NCBI GenBank assembly: GCA_017164015.1
Contig: CP071065.1
Coordinates: 682,001-746,000 of the forward strand
Reading direction: 5' to 3'
Source of the DNA: Nostoc sp. UHCC 0702
Lineage (GTDB): Bacteria > Cyanobacteriota > Cyanobacteriia > Cyanobacteriales > Nostocaceae
Length of the DNA stretch: 64,000 bases
Shown: positions 34,582 through 43,350 of the stretch, one piece after another
Layout: each line of letters opens with the position of its first letter
Numbering within the stretch: the first letter of the stretch is position 1
Program-made: the position numbers and the translations under genes
Notes under the pieces: model-generated
The model's input: the letters and a program-made list of their open reading frames with translations, nothing else
What the model was told of the DNA's origin: nothing
Databases searched by the model: none

Positions 34582-35874
34582 ATGTCTATAACTCAAACCG
34601 TGAAACCTTCTTTATCTCACTCCCCTATCCATCGCACCGTATTAAACAATGGCATTGTACTGCTAGTAGCAGAAAATCCGGCTGCGGATATTATTGCAGG
34701 GCGGATTTTTATTCGTGCTGGTAGTTGTTATGAAAAACAAGAGCAAGCAGGCTTAGCTTATTTGGTTTCAGCAGTCATGACAAAGGGATGTGATGGACTT
34801 TCAAGCTTAGAAATTGCTGAACAAGTCGAATCTGTGGGGGCTAGTTTAAGTGCAGATACTACCACAGATTATTTTTTGTTGTCCTTGAAGACAGTAACAT
34901 CAGACTTTGGGGAAATTTTAGCATTGTCAGGGCGGATTTTGCGATCGCCGACATTTCCTGAAATCCAAGTACAACTAGAACGGCGTTTGGCACTACAAAA
35001 TATTCGTTCCCAACAAGAGCAACCCTTTACCGTTGCCTTTGAGCAAATGCGACAGGTAATGTACCAAAACCATCCCTACGCCATGTCATTGTTGGGTAAC
35101 GAAGCAACCATGAGCCGCTTAACGCGTGCGGACTTAGTGGAATATCACCAGACTTATTTTCGTCCAGATAACATAGTAATTAGTATTGCCGGTCGCATTT
35201 CACAACCAGATGCAGTGGCATTAGTGGAACAAGTATTTGGTGATTGGCAAGTTCCTGCACAACCGCTACCAAGTATTAATTTACCTGAAATCCCAGTACA
35301 ACCACAGCACCAACTCAAGCCTATCCAAACGCAGCAATCAATTGTCATGTTGGGTTACTTGGGATCATCAGTGATTTCTCCTGACTATGCGCCGCTAAAG
35401 TTGCTTTCTACCTACTTAGGTAATGGGCTTTCCAGTCGTTTGTTTGTAGAATTGCGAGAAAAGCGGGGCTTAGCTTATGAAGTTTCCGCATTTTACCCGA
35501 CACGGCTGTATCCAGGGTCGTTTGTAGTTTATATGGGCACTGCACCAGAAAATACGAGTATAGCCCTGAACGGTCTGCGTACAGAAGTCGAGTTACTCTG
35601 TACCACAGAAGTATCAGAAAGCGCCCTGCAAGCGGCTAAGAACAAGATATTGGGACAGTATGCTTTGGGTAAACAAACAAACGGACAAATTGCTCAAATA
35701 TACGGCTGGTATGAAATTTTAGGCTTAGGAATTGATTTTGATACGAAGTTTCAAGAATTGATTGCTTCAGTAAATGCACAAGATGCAATGGCAGCTGCTT
35801 GTCGGTATTTGCAGGAACCTTATTTGTCTTTAGTTGGTCAAGAAGAAGCAATTAATAATGCTCTTGATAGTTGA
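34582..35874 (+). CDS. M16-family protein, non-catalytic partner subunit
   Basis: This 430-residue M16 fold protein has AYLVSAVMTKG where the catalytic paralogue has the HxxEH motif, so it cannot bind zinc. It keeps the substrate-binding C-terminal features of the family (LRRKRGLAYEVSAF-like ELREKRGLAYEVSAF, followed by GSFVVYMGTAPE). Paired catalytic and non-catalytic M16 subunits are known in several bacteria and mitochondria. Order, strand and close spacing support a complex with the product of the preceding gene. Confidence 0.9.
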   Translation: MSITQTVKPSLSHSPIHRTVLNNGIVLLVAENPAADIIAGRIFIRAGSCYEKQEQAGLAYLVSAVMTKGCDGLSSLEIAEQVESVGASLSADTTTDYFLLSLKTVTSDFGEILALSGRILRSPTFPEIQVQLERRLALQNIRSQQEQPFTVAFEQMRQVMYQNHPYAMSLLGNEATMSRLTRADLVEYHQTYFRPDNIVISIAGRISQPDAVALVEQVFGDWQVPAQPLPSINLPEIPVQPQHQLKPIQTQQSIVMLGYLGSSVISPDYAPLKLLSTYLGNGLSSRLFVELREKRGLAYEVSAFYPTRLYPGSFVVYMGTAPENTSIALNGLRTEVELLCTTEVSESALQAAKNKILGQYALGKQTNGQIAQIYGWYEILGLGIDFDTKFQELIASVNAQDAMAAACRYLQEPYLSLVGQEEAINNALDS

Positions 35875-35925
35875 CTATTGACTATTGACTATTGACTATT
35901 GACCATTAACTATTGACTATTGAGC
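35872..35925. repeat. TTGACTA heptamer array
   Basis: Six to seven copies of TTGACTA with two variants (TTGACCA, TTAACTA), beginning within the stop codon of the second M16 gene. Confidence 0.85.
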
Positions 35926-36017
35926 ATATAATTTATACGCGATCGCCATAGCACCAGCTGTTTTCTAGACTCAAGCGGCTGTAATATTAGCATCAGAAGA
36001 TTCTGGGAACAAATTCC

Positions 36018-36947
36018 ATGAAAGGCAGCCTAACAGCAAGTATATTGAACTACCTAGGGTCAGCAAAAGCCTGTCGCTTCTTGAGGTCAAATAAATTTTA
36101 TGGGCTACTTGTGTTTTCCTCTACGACTGTGCTTATTGGCTCCTCTGGTATAGTATCAATTGCCGCACAACAAGAAATTGCCCAAGTCAACGTCCAAAAC
36201 AACATTAATCGTCCTGTGCTGCAAATTGGTAGCCAAGGCGAACGTGTATCGGAACTGCAAGCCGCTTTGAAGCTTTTGGGTTTTTACTCTAATGCAGTCG
36301 ATGGTGTCTATAACGAGAATACAGCCAGCGCTGTTTCCCGTTTTAAGCAAGCAGTTGGCTTAAACCCAGATGGCATTGTTGATGCTGCCACTTGGCAACG
36401 ACTATTCCCAAATGGCCCAGCACCTACACCAACCGTCTCTGCTGGTAACCCAACAGCTAACCCCACAACAAGTTTTCCTGTTCCAACTGTGCCTAGTACA
36501 ACTCCAGTTGCAACTCTCAAACCCGAACCCAGACCTGTTAACCGTACAACCACAACTCCAGTTGCAACTACCAAACCGGAACCAAGGCCTGTTATCCGCA
36601 AACCAACTACAACTCAAAGGACGCAAACAACGCCGAAACGACCATCATCACAGAATCGCAGCACATCCAACACCCGCAGCACAACTACAAGTACTACCCA
36701 AATTCCTGGGGTTCAATACACCTCACAAGGATGGCCGATTTTGCGCCCAGGTATGCGTAATTCAGAAGTTACTAAATTGCAACAGCGGCTGCAAAGGCTG
36801 GGATTTCTGGATGGTGGTATAGATGGAGACTTTGGCCCAGCAACCGAAGAAGCAGTCAAAGCAGCTCAAAAACGCTATGGATTAGAGCCTGATGGCGTAG
36901 TTGGTGGGTCTACTTGGGAAGTTCTCTTGCGGCGATCGTCAAGGTAA
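36018..36947 (+). CDS. Exported protein with two peptidoglycan-binding domains
   Basis: The 309-residue protein starts with a long N-terminal region holding a hydrophobic export segment (GLLVFSSTTVLIGSSGIVSI). Two PG-binding type 1 domains follow: QIGSQGERVSELQAALKLLG to WQRLFPNG (about 72-135), and ILRPGMRNSEVTKLQQRLQR to the C-terminus (about 238-305). Between them is a Pro/Thr/Arg-rich linker with two ATLKPEPRPV-like repeats. No catalytic domain is present, so the protein probably anchors to or spans the cell wall. Confidence 0.88.
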   Translation: MKGSLTASILNYLGSAKACRFLRSNKFYGLLVFSSTTVLIGSSGIVSIAAQQEIAQVNVQNNINRPVLQIGSQGERVSELQAALKLLGFYSNAVDGVYNENTASAVSRFKQAVGLNPDGIVDAATWQRLFPNGPAPTPTVSAGNPTANPTTSFPVPTVPSTTPVATLKPEPRPVNRTTTTPVATTKPEPRPVIRKPTTTQRTQTTPKRPSSQNRSTSNTRSTTTSTTQIPGVQYTSQGWPILRPGMRNSEVTKLQQRLQRLGFLDGGIDGDFGPATEEAVKAAQKRYGLEPDGVVGGSTWEVLLRRSSR

Positions 36948-37129
36948 CGGTAGGGTAAAAGGGATTGGGTATTGGTGACTAAGGACTGGGGATTAGGGAC
37001 TGGTGACTAGGTGCGAATTTATGATTATGTTGGTATCTCTTTCCCAGTACCCAATACCCAATACCACCAGCAGTAATTGCCATTAGCTATTAATGAATCA
37101 GTTGAAGCTTTTTCTTAAGTTTTGAAATT

Positions 37130-37483
37130 ATGAAACACTTTTTATTAACTTGGTTGGGGACTGCGGTGGCTTTGCTTATCACTGCTAATATTGTTCCGGG
37201 ATTCTCTGTGAAAAATTTTGTAGCTGCCCTTGTTGCTGTAGCAGTTATTGGGCTAGTTAATGCATTTATTCGACCAATTTTAAGTATTTTAGCGTTCCCG
37301 ATTACCTTACTTTCTTTTGGCTTATTTACATTTGTCATCAATGCCCTAACCCTTTGGCTAGCAAGCGCCCTCACTCGTGGTTATGGCTTTGAAATTGAAG
37401 GTTTCTTGCCTGCTTTTTTGGGATCAATTGTATTGGCAATTGTTTCTAGTGTAATTAGCTATTTTCTGAGAGTAGTATTGTAA
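37130..37483 (+). CDS. Phage-holin-family (DUF360) small membrane protein
   Basis: The 117-residue protein is almost all membrane helices, four in number, with the family segments GLVNAFIRPIL and LPITLLSFGLFTFVINAL (here FPITLL). The family is widespread and called phage holin family 4 or YvlD-like, but in free-living bacteria it is a chromosomal protein of unknown function. It is unlinked to any phage gene here. ATG at 37130 starts directly with the first helix. Confidence 0.88.
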   Translation: MKHFLLTWLGTAVALLITANIVPGFSVKNFVAALVAVAVIGLVNAFIRPILSILAFPITLLSFGLFTFVINALTLWLASALTRGYGFEIEGFLPAFLGSIVLAIVSSVISYFLRVVL

Positions 37484-37540
37484 TAAAAATAACTGAATAA
37501 ACAATCAAGGGTGTATAGTAGTACTAACTCATTCGTGAAT

Positions 37541-38023
37541 TTAATTTGATTGTTGGGCAACAGCTAGGGTTACTACTCCAGGTTGCCCTTGTAAACGAAA
37601 AATTTGTTTAGGAACCAAAAACCTGACTTGCAATTTGGTAGGCAGTAAGGGCAGTTTGCAGCAGTAACGTAAATTGGGATCAGAGGCTGCGAGAATAGCC
37701 GCTGCTTCGGCTACGCTGGGTGTTCCCACTTGTGTTTCGATAATTTTGGCAGGGTTGGGGACACAAACAGTGGACAGAATTTCTGCTGTAAAGGTTTTTA
37801 AAGGCAACCTGCGTAACTGACAAAGTTCTACTAAACCAGGTTCTGAGGCTTTAGTGTTAATGGTAGCAAAACCTGCGATCGCACTTTGGTTAAGTTGATT
37901 ATCTGCAAATACTTGCTCAATTGCTGTTTCCATCAACTGTAACGAACTACCCCTCTGGCAACCAATTCCCACCCACAAATCTTGTAGCTGCCACAGATGT
38001 TCACTAATTTTTTCTTCCACCAA
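37541..38023 (-). CDS. CbiG C-terminal / CobE-like cobalamin biosynthesis protein
   Basis: The 160-residue protein has the CbiG C-terminal/CobE pattern: WVGIGCQRGSS near the start, ATINTKASEPGLVELC in the middle, LKTFTAEILSTVCVPNPAKI, and GTPSVAEAAAIL near the end. This domain acts in corrin ring contraction (acetaldehyde release) when fused in CbiG, or as CobE in the aerobic route. It is a single-domain version, alone here with no other cob gene nearby. Confidence 0.85.
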   Translation of the reverse strand: MVEEKISEHLWQLQDLWVGIGCQRGSSLQLMETAIEQVFADNQLNQSAIAGFATINTKASEPGLVELCQLRRLPLKTFTAEILSTVCVPNPAKIIETQVGTPSVAEAAAILAASDPNLRYCCKLPLLPTKLQVRFLVPKQIFRLQGQPGVVTLAVAQQSN

Positions 38024-38184
38024 TCTGATTTCAGTAAAAATTTAAACTTTGAATTACCCAATAAACCTAGATGAGATTAACTTTGTCATTTAGCCGATTA
38101 CTATGATACCTGAAAACTGATCGTTAGAATACTGTTCCCAAAAATCAAAATCTATATATTAAGCATATCTAGCACAGTAGGAAA

Positions 38185-38352
38185 CACCGAGGGAGAGACT
38201 AGGTAAAATATTAAAGGTAATTTCCTTCTTCATTTTGGCTTCTTTGGTATCTTGGAAGCAGAAACTTTTTCCCTGTACTTTCCCTCGGTGCTTCAATTTC
38301 TTATATTCTCCGTCACAGCAAGCTCACAACAGCTGCGACGGAGTTTTATTTT
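38185..38352 (+). ncRNA. Candidate structured small RNA with its own terminator
   Basis: CACCGAGGGA (38185-38194) can pair with TCCCTCGGTG (38281-38290), closing a 106-nt domain. Inside is a smaller stem, GCTTC with GAAGC (about 38238-38259). After 17 nt follows a rho-independent terminator: CTCCGTC (38308-38314) with GACGGAG (38337-38343), extended by CAGC/GCTG, then TTTTATTTT. No ORF lies between, and neither neighbouring gene ends here in the plus direction, so the terminator serves an unannotated plus-strand transcript. No known RNA family was recognised; it could also be a leader. Confidence 0.45.
38308..38352 (+). terminator. Intrinsic terminator of the candidate small RNA
   Basis: Seven-base stem CTCCGTC/GACGGAG extended by a CAGC/GCTG pair, then a T-rich run (TTTTATTTT). 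It points in the plus direction, while the nearest upstream gene is on the minus strand. Confidence 0.8.
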
Positions 38353-38687
38353 GTTCACAATTTTCGTCTTTGTACTAATATCATGTCCTTTGCATATTAC
38401 TTATTAAACCCATTGAACCCCACCCCACCAAAGCTACGCTTTGTTTCCTCTCCCCGTTCACTCTGAGGGGTTAGGGGTGGGGTGCAATGACTGTGGGAAT
38501 CATAACTAATTAACCGGACTTGATATTAGTAGTAAAAAATAAAATAACCATGAAAGACACCAAGACATAAAGAGTTTTCATCAGTTATGGTGTACGTAGT
38601 TCATGGCGACTACTTAGATTATAAGTTTGCTATTGCTGAATTTAGAGTAGTATCATTCCAAGTGATTTGATATTCTCTAAAAATAAA

Positions 38688-39713
38688 ATGAAAACTGATT
38701 CGATTTTTTATAGATTATTTAAAACCTTTCCTAACGCCTTTTTTGAATTAATCAATCTACAACCCTCAGAAGCAAATGCATATAGTTTTGCCTCAGTAGA
38801 ATTGAAGCAGACAGCATTTCGTATTGATGGGGTATTTCTTCCTGTTGCTAATGCTAGCGATCGCCCAATTTATTTTGTCGAAGTTCAGTTTCAAAAAGAT
38901 GCCGAATTTTACGCTCGTTTATTTTCAGAAATATTTCTTTATCTTCGACTTAACACACCGACAAAAGCTTGGCGGGCAGTAGTGATTTTTCCTCGCCGCA
39001 GCATTGAACCAACAGAAATCGAACCTTATCAAGTATTGCTTGATAGTCAACTTGTGACGCGATTATATTTGAACGAGTTGGGGAATGAGGCTGAACAATC
39101 TTTAGGAGTTGGTATCATAAAATTAGTGGTTGAAAGTGACAAACAGACCCCTGAATATGCAAAAAATCTGATTACCAGGACACGCACAGAACTAGCAAAC
39201 ACAGCCCTCATGCAGCAAGTGCTAGATTTGATAGAGACAATTGTACTATATAAATTGCCCCGTATCAGTCGTCAGGAGTTGATCAAAATGTTTGGACTAG
39301 ATACTTTTGATATCAAAACAACCAGAATTTATGAGGAAGTCAAAGAGGAAATCCTCGATGAAGTCAAACAGGAAGTCCGCAATCAAGTCAGACAGGAAGT
39401 CCGCAATCAAGTCCGCAATGAAGTCAAACAGGAAGTCCGCAATGAAGTCCGCAATGAAGTCAAACAGGAAGTCCGCAATGAAGTCCGCAATGAAGTCAAA
39501 CAGGAAGTCCGCAATGAAGTCAGACAGGAACAGACTTTAGAGGTGTTAATGCGTCTGCTGCGACGACGCATTGGTAATGTAGATCAGCAAATACAAGAGC
39601 GTATCAGTCAATTATCTGTTGAACAGCTGGAAAATCTGGCTGAGGCGCTGTTGGATTTTGCAACGCCAGCAGATTTATCTACCTGGCTGCAAAACAATTA
39701 CAATCAGCTTTGA
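38688..39713 (+). CDS. Rpn-family (DUF2887) PD-(D/E)XK nuclease-like protein with a repeat coiled coil
   Basis: The ATG at 38688 (MKTDSIFYRLFKTFPN) is the family N-terminus; a TTG seven codons upstream is less likely. The nuclease core is RIDGVFLP followed by YFVEVQFQ, giving D...E-x-Q as in Rpn recombination-promoting nucleases. Residues about 215-280 form a charged helix built from 12-residue units (EVKQEVRNEVRN), encoded by a 36-bp tandem repeat at 39360-39530. The C-terminus ends with a helical segment (LRRRIGNVDQQIQERI, EQLENLAEALLDF) typical of this family in cyanobacteria. These genes are multi-copy and often called putative transposases. Confidence 0.88.
   Translation: MKTDSIFYRLFKTFPNAFFELINLQPSEANAYSFASVELKQTAFRIDGVFLPVANASDRPIYFVEVQFQKDAEFYARLFSEIFLYLRLNTPTKAWRAVVIFPRRSIEPTEIEPYQVLLDSQLVTRLYLNELGNEAEQSLGVGIIKLVVESDKQTPEYAKNLITRTRTELANTALMQQVLDLIETIVLYKLPRISRQELIKMFGLDTFDIKTTRIYEEVKEEILDEVKQEVRNQVRQEVRNQVRNEVKQEVRNEVRNEVKQEVRNEVRNEVKQEVRNEVRQEQTLEVLMRLLRRRIGNVDQQIQERISQLSVEQLENLAEALLDFATPADLSTWLQNNYNQL
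39360..39532 (+). repeat. 36-bp tandem repeat within the Rpn-like gene
   Basis: About three full copies of a 36-bp unit starting GAAGTCAAACAGGAAGTCCG and ending CAATGAAGTCCGCAAT, preceded by diverged half units. The unit is a multiple of three, so length changes keep the frame and only lengthen the coiled coil. Confidence 0.85.
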
Positions 39714-39758
39714 GTAACCAACTGCCAATTGATTGTTGCTGATAAACCACTAGAATGG

Positions 39759-41039
39759 CTATTCCTTTGCCCCAGCCTTTCTGAGACTCCTAACTATATC
39801 TTTGTACCCATTAAATTCCGCAATCATCAAGGCAGTATAACCACCCCGATTTTTTAAATTCATATCTGCCCCAGCTTCCAGCAACATCTGCACAGCCTCA
39901 CCATACCCCCCAGAGGCAGCCCACATCAATGCCGTTGCCTCTGCTGAGTCTTGAAAATTCACATTTGCTTGCTTTGCTAGCAACAGCTGTATGATTTCTG
40001 TGTAATTGCGTTCGGTTGCCTTAATCAAAACTGTTTTGCCATTCTCTACTAGAGTGTTGGCATCAGCACCGTAGTCTAGCAACAACTTTACCATCTGGCT
40101 TTGTCCCTGGGATACAGCCAGCTTCAAAGGTACTTGCTCAATATCGCCGCCACAACGCAGCAGTGCCTCAACAATTTTGCTGTGTCCTTGCAATACGGCT
40201 ACAAACATTGGGGTATCACCCAAATGATTTTTGATTTGTACATTTGCACCCCGGTTGAGTAACACTTGCACTACATCAATGTAGCCTTCTACAACAGCCA
40301 GGTGGAGGGCAGTTTCACCATCTTTGTCTTGGGCATTAATTTCGGCACCTCGCTCTAGTAAAACAGCTGCGATCGCACTATGTCCAGCCGCCGCCGCCGC
40401 CAACAAGGCAGTTCCCCCATCGCTATTTCTCAAGTTCACATCAGCGCCACCTGTTAGTAATGCCTGCACAAGCTCCAAATTTCCTAAGTCTACTGCTACC
40501 ATCAAGGGTGTTTCGCCTTCTTCATCTTGATGATTGACATTTGCACCACTTTGTGAAATTAATTCTACAACTGCTGTGTGTCCGTGCTTCACAGCTAGTT
40601 TCAAAGCAGTGTCATCATCTTGATCGGTGAAATTGACTTCAGCACCAGCCGCCAATAAGACTCGCACCACATCAACATAACCTTTAAGTGCTGCCGCCAT
40701 TAAAGCTGTACTGCCATCTTCATTAATCGCATTGACATCAGCTCCTCTGGAAACTAAAAGCTGTACAATATCAAGCTGATTGGCACTAGCAGCCAACATT
40801 AAAGCCGTCAACCCATAGCGAATTCTGGGCAAGTTGATATTTGCCCCAGCATCCAGTAGCGATCGCACAATTTCGGTATAGCCTAAATTGGCAGCAAACA
40901 TTAAAGCCGTAGTCCCATCGCGATCGCACGCGTCCACCAAAGCACCAGCAGCCAGTAGCGCACCTAGTCGCTTGATATCGCCACTTTTAGCAGCCTTCAG
41001 CAGCAAAACATCTTTGTTTTCAGTCATGAAATTCTGCAC
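39759..41039 (-). CDS. Ankyrin-repeat protein
   Basis: The 426-residue protein consists almost wholly of about 12 ankyrin repeats of 33 residues (DGTTALMFAANLGYTEIVRS-type units). There is no other domain and no signal peptide. Ankyrin repeats mediate protein binding; the partner is unknown. One repeat, near residue 300, is shortened (RCGGDIEQVPLKLAVSQG). Full-length homologues of this size occur across filamentous cyanobacteria. Confidence 0.93.
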   Translation of the reverse strand: MQNFMTENKDVLLLKAAKSGDIKRLGALLAAGALVDACDRDGTTALMFAANLGYTEIVRSLLDAGANINLPRIRYGLTALMLAASANQLDIVQLLVSRGADVNAINEDGSTALMAAALKGYVDVVRVLLAAGAEVNFTDQDDDTALKLAVKHGHTAVVELISQSGANVNHQDEEGETPLMVAVDLGNLELVQALLTGGADVNLRNSDGGTALLAAAAAGHSAIAAVLLERGAEINAQDKDGETALHLAVVEGYIDVVQVLLNRGANVQIKNHLGDTPMFVAVLQGHSKIVEALLRCGGDIEQVPLKLAVSQGQSQMVKLLLDYGADANTLVENGKTVLIKATERNYTEIIQLLLAKQANVNFQDSAEATALMWAASGGYGEAVQMLLEAGADMNLKNRGGYTALMIAEFNGYKDIVRSLRKAGAKE

Positions 41040-41304
41040 CAGCAGGTTTTATTCGTCTACTCTCAACAGGTAGCGGTGGGGATTAGGGGCAATGGGAACT
41101 AGGAAATTGTGACAAAATTTGGGAGGGGTCAAAGCCCTTTCCATAATTTTTCAGCTGATTACCCAATCCTTAATCCCCAATCCCCAGTACCTTTTACAAT
41201 TTAGTCTGAGATTGTTTAAGCACTTTTGCAAGAAGACTAACTATGAAATAATGTTTAGAGTTATGCTAATTTTTATTAAGATTTAAGAATTGGGCGAGAA
41301 CACA

Positions 41305-41775
41305 ATGAATGCGGTACTGTCTCCCTCGGTTAAATATTGGCTGAACTTTTTTCATCCCCTGCTGATGTGGCTGCTATTGGCGATTTCACTTTACGCTGCT
41401 TACCTGGGGCTGCAACTACAGCGTACCAGAAACGCTCAAGGAGAAGAAAAGAAAGAACTAATTAAAGGTAGATATAATATCAGGCACTACCAAATTGGCT
41501 CTATACTCTTAGCTTTGATGGTGGTAGGTGCCATTGGTGGTATGGCTGTCACCTACATCAATAACGGTAAATTGTTTGTAGGGCCGCACCTGCTAGCAGG
41601 GCTTGGTATGACTGGTCTAATTGCATTTTCTGCTGCCTTATCTCCTTATATGCAAAAAGGAGCAAATTGGGCGCGTGCAACTCACATTTTATTAAATTTC
41701 ACGCTTTTAGGACTTTTTGCTTGGCAAGCTGTCACTGGTGTGCAAATTGTCCAAAGGATTTTAACTCAAGCGTAG
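41305..41775 (+). CDS. DUF4079 membrane protein
   Basis: The 156-residue protein has four membrane helices: FFHPLLMWLLLAISLYAAYL, IGSILLALMVVGAIGGMAV, LLAGLGMTGLIAFSAALSP and ILLNFTLLGLFAWQAVTGV. The HPLLMW, RHYQIGS and WARATHI segments (His residues in helices) match the DUF4079 family, which resembles heme-binding cytochrome b561-like proteins. No function is established. ATG at 41305 is preferred over a TTG at 41290. Confidence 0.85.
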   Translation: MNAVLSPSVKYWLNFFHPLLMWLLLAISLYAAYLGLQLQRTRNAQGEEKKELIKGRYNIRHYQIGSILLALMVVGAIGGMAVTYINNGKLFVGPHLLAGLGMTGLIAFSAALSPYMQKGANWARATHILLNFTLLGLFAWQAVTGVQIVQRILTQA

Positions 41776-41880
41776 TCAATAGTCAGTTGTCAGTTGTTAG
41801 TTGCAGGAGTCAGTTATTTATTTTTCTTTGCTACTGACCACTGACCACTGACCACTGATCACTGACTACTGACCCTTGAC
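41776..41880. repeat. TGACCAC/TGACTAC/CAGTTGT heptamer array
   Basis: Between the convergent DUF4079 and DUF1997 genes lie TAGTCAGTTGTCAGTTGT-type units and, at 41835-41880, about seven TGACCACTGACCAC heptamers. The two halves are partly complementary (CAGT/ACTG) and could form a stem. Confidence 0.8.
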
Positions 41881-42567
41881 TTACCGCTTTTTCTTGGAAC
41901 TGCTGGGAAATGGAATTCCTAACGATTGGTAGAAATCTTCTTGAACTTTGCGTGTGAGGCGGCGAGAGACTTGACGGACGATTTGGTTTAGTAAGCGATC
42001 GCCTGTAGATTGAATTAAAGACTTGGGCAATCGCTGAATAAACCGAGGAAAGTGCAGATCAACCACTAAATCCAGTTCCCATTCAACTCGTGTCACTTCA
42101 CCCAGATTGCTGGAAGTATCGTTAACCAAATTTTCTTTTAACTGTAGCGCTGCTTGGTAGTCTACATCGTAACCAGGCGGATGATAATCAGGAATTGGGA
42201 TTGTGCGAATGTAGTATACCCCTTGCTCTGGTGGTAACAATTCTAAACCTATTTTCGGCTCTACTTCATAACCAAAAGAGCCAAAACGACCAATTGTCAG
42301 AGCATAACCATTTTCACCCAAAGGTTGCACCTTCATCGGTTCAGCACAGCGAGAAAACCATGAAGCGTGACCATTGAGATACTGAGCAACTGTATCAACT
42401 GAGGCATACATTTCCATAAAGTCGCTATAATGACCATAAAACTTGGTCGGTGACTCTACAGTTGCTTGTTGGGGTGTTTCCTCAGCTTCTGCTAGACTCG
42501 ATGCTGCGGGTAAAACATCGTCTGTTATTTCCAAAGAATGATATTCGCCATTTGTTGAAAGCATCAA
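41881..42567 (-). CDS. DUF1997-domain protein
   Basis: The 228-residue soluble protein has a START-like layout found in the plant and cyanobacterial DUF1997 family: FYGHYSDFMEMYASVDTVAQ, ASWFSRCAEPMKV, and VTRVEWELDLVVDLHFPRF followed by a C-terminal helix with QIVRQVSRRLTRKVQEDF. Residues 1-40 are low complexity. The function is unknown, though conservation with plastids suggests a photosynthesis-related role. The first or second Met may be the start. Confidence 0.85.
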   Translation of the reverse strand: MMLSTNGEYHSLEITDDVLPAASSLAEAEETPQQATVESPTKFYGHYSDFMEMYASVDTVAQYLNGHASWFSRCAEPMKVQPLGENGYALTIGRFGSFGYEVEPKIGLELLPPEQGVYYIRTIPIPDYHPPGYDVDYQAALQLKENLVNDTSSNLGEVTRVEWELDLVVDLHFPRFIQRLPKSLIQSTGDRLLNQIVRQVSRRLTRKVQEDFYQSLGIPFPSSSKKKR

Positions 42568-42771
42568 TGGATTCCCCTATAATTAGGCGTTTGTCTATAT
42601 TAATAATTCCCAGCTTGCTTGGGTCTTTTGCTGTAACATTCCATTTTGACCGAAACCTCAATAATCTGTCATAAACTTTATAAGGATGGCTAGCTGAAAA
42701 CCCCGGAGGAACAGGCACGTAGTGCCGTATTCCGTGCTTCAGACCGGGGATGAAAGCCGCCGACGCAGGGT

Positions 42772-42921
42772 TTACCCTGCGGTGATGATTGGTTTTGGAA
42801 GTTTAGAAATATACTTCCTGACCAAATCAGACATAGAAACCCCTTGTTTTTCTGCTTCTTGTTTTAACTGCTCAAATTCATATTCGGATACCCGTATATC
42901 TAGTTTTTTAGTTCTTGACAT
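42772..42921 (-). CDS. Small ribbon-helix-helix (CopG-like) protein carried by the orphan element
   Basis: The ATG at 42921 gives 49 residues, MSRTKKLDIRVSEYEFEQLK continuing to VSMSDLVRKYISKLPK. This is a ribbon-helix-helix pattern: a short beta strand (KKLDIRVS), helix A (EYEFEQLKQEAEKQG), turn, then helix B (SMSDLVRKYISKL). The frame is open 30 codons further upstream, but those residues are not family-like. Such proteins bind operator DNA as dimers. It reads toward the left end, in the position and direction of tnpA in the full element. A hairpin, CGCAGGG-TTTA-CCCTGCG, covers its stop codon. Confidence 0.75.
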   Translation of the reverse strand: MSRTKKLDIRVSEYEFEQLKQEAEKQGVSMSDLVRKYISKLPKPIITAG

Positions 42922-43010
42922 ACCCCGCCATTTGTCAGTACAATAACCAGTATAGAGTACAGGCTGAAAAACCGCGCTTCTCGTGACTATACAAATCTGG
43001 GGTGTCTCCA

Positions 43011-43350
43011 CACGACTGGCTAGGAAGTAGTAATGCTCGGAGGGTAGGGAAAGTCCTCCTTAAAAACCCAGTCGCTACCTAACACGTTGCGCGTGAACCT
43101 AGAACAAAAAACAACTTAAAAGACAGCGTACCCTGGGGCACAGGGGAACGTGGGGAAAAGAGAGGAACGGAGTTCTAAGACACTCTCGACAAAGTACCTG
43201 AAAGCTTGGGGACAGATGCCCTCTAGGTCTTTCGTAAACTGGCTCAACACTTGGTCAACTACACGACGGGTGTTTGGTTTAGATACTGCCCGTGTACCAT
43301 TCGGCGAATGGGAATAGGGATACGAAGGTTTACGGCTGCTGGATGAACCA
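43011..43350. ncRNA. Structured non-coding segment of the orphan element, omega-RNA-like candidate
   Basis: No convincing ORF crosses this stretch, but hairpins follow one another: GGAGG/CCTCC (about 43038-43058), CACG/CGTG near 43082-43094, CCCTG-GGGCA-CAGGG near 43132-43146, ACGGG/CCCGT (about 43264-43291), CCATTCG-G-CGAATGG (about 43298-43312). It leads directly into the right-end hairpin. Size and position fit a guide-type scaffold RNA as found with TnpB or IscB (HEARO RNA), but no nuclease gene remains and the strand is uncertain. Another reading is decayed cargo. Confidence 0.4.

Larger units (their letters stand above)
38024..38687. other. Intergenic region with a candidate small RNA and an ACCCCACCCC repeat
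   Basis: Besides the candidate RNA at 38185-38352, the region contains an inverted repeat (AACCCCACCCCACC near 38415 and GGGGTGGGGT near 38475) of a type often seen between cyanobacterial genes. The last 100 bp lead to the Rpn-like gene. No protein gene is seen. Confidence 0.6.

Noticed and set aside
42772..43011. The longer 79-codon form of the ribbon-helix-helix gene
   Set aside because: The first 30 residues are not family-like; the ATG at 42921 gives a typical small RHH protein.
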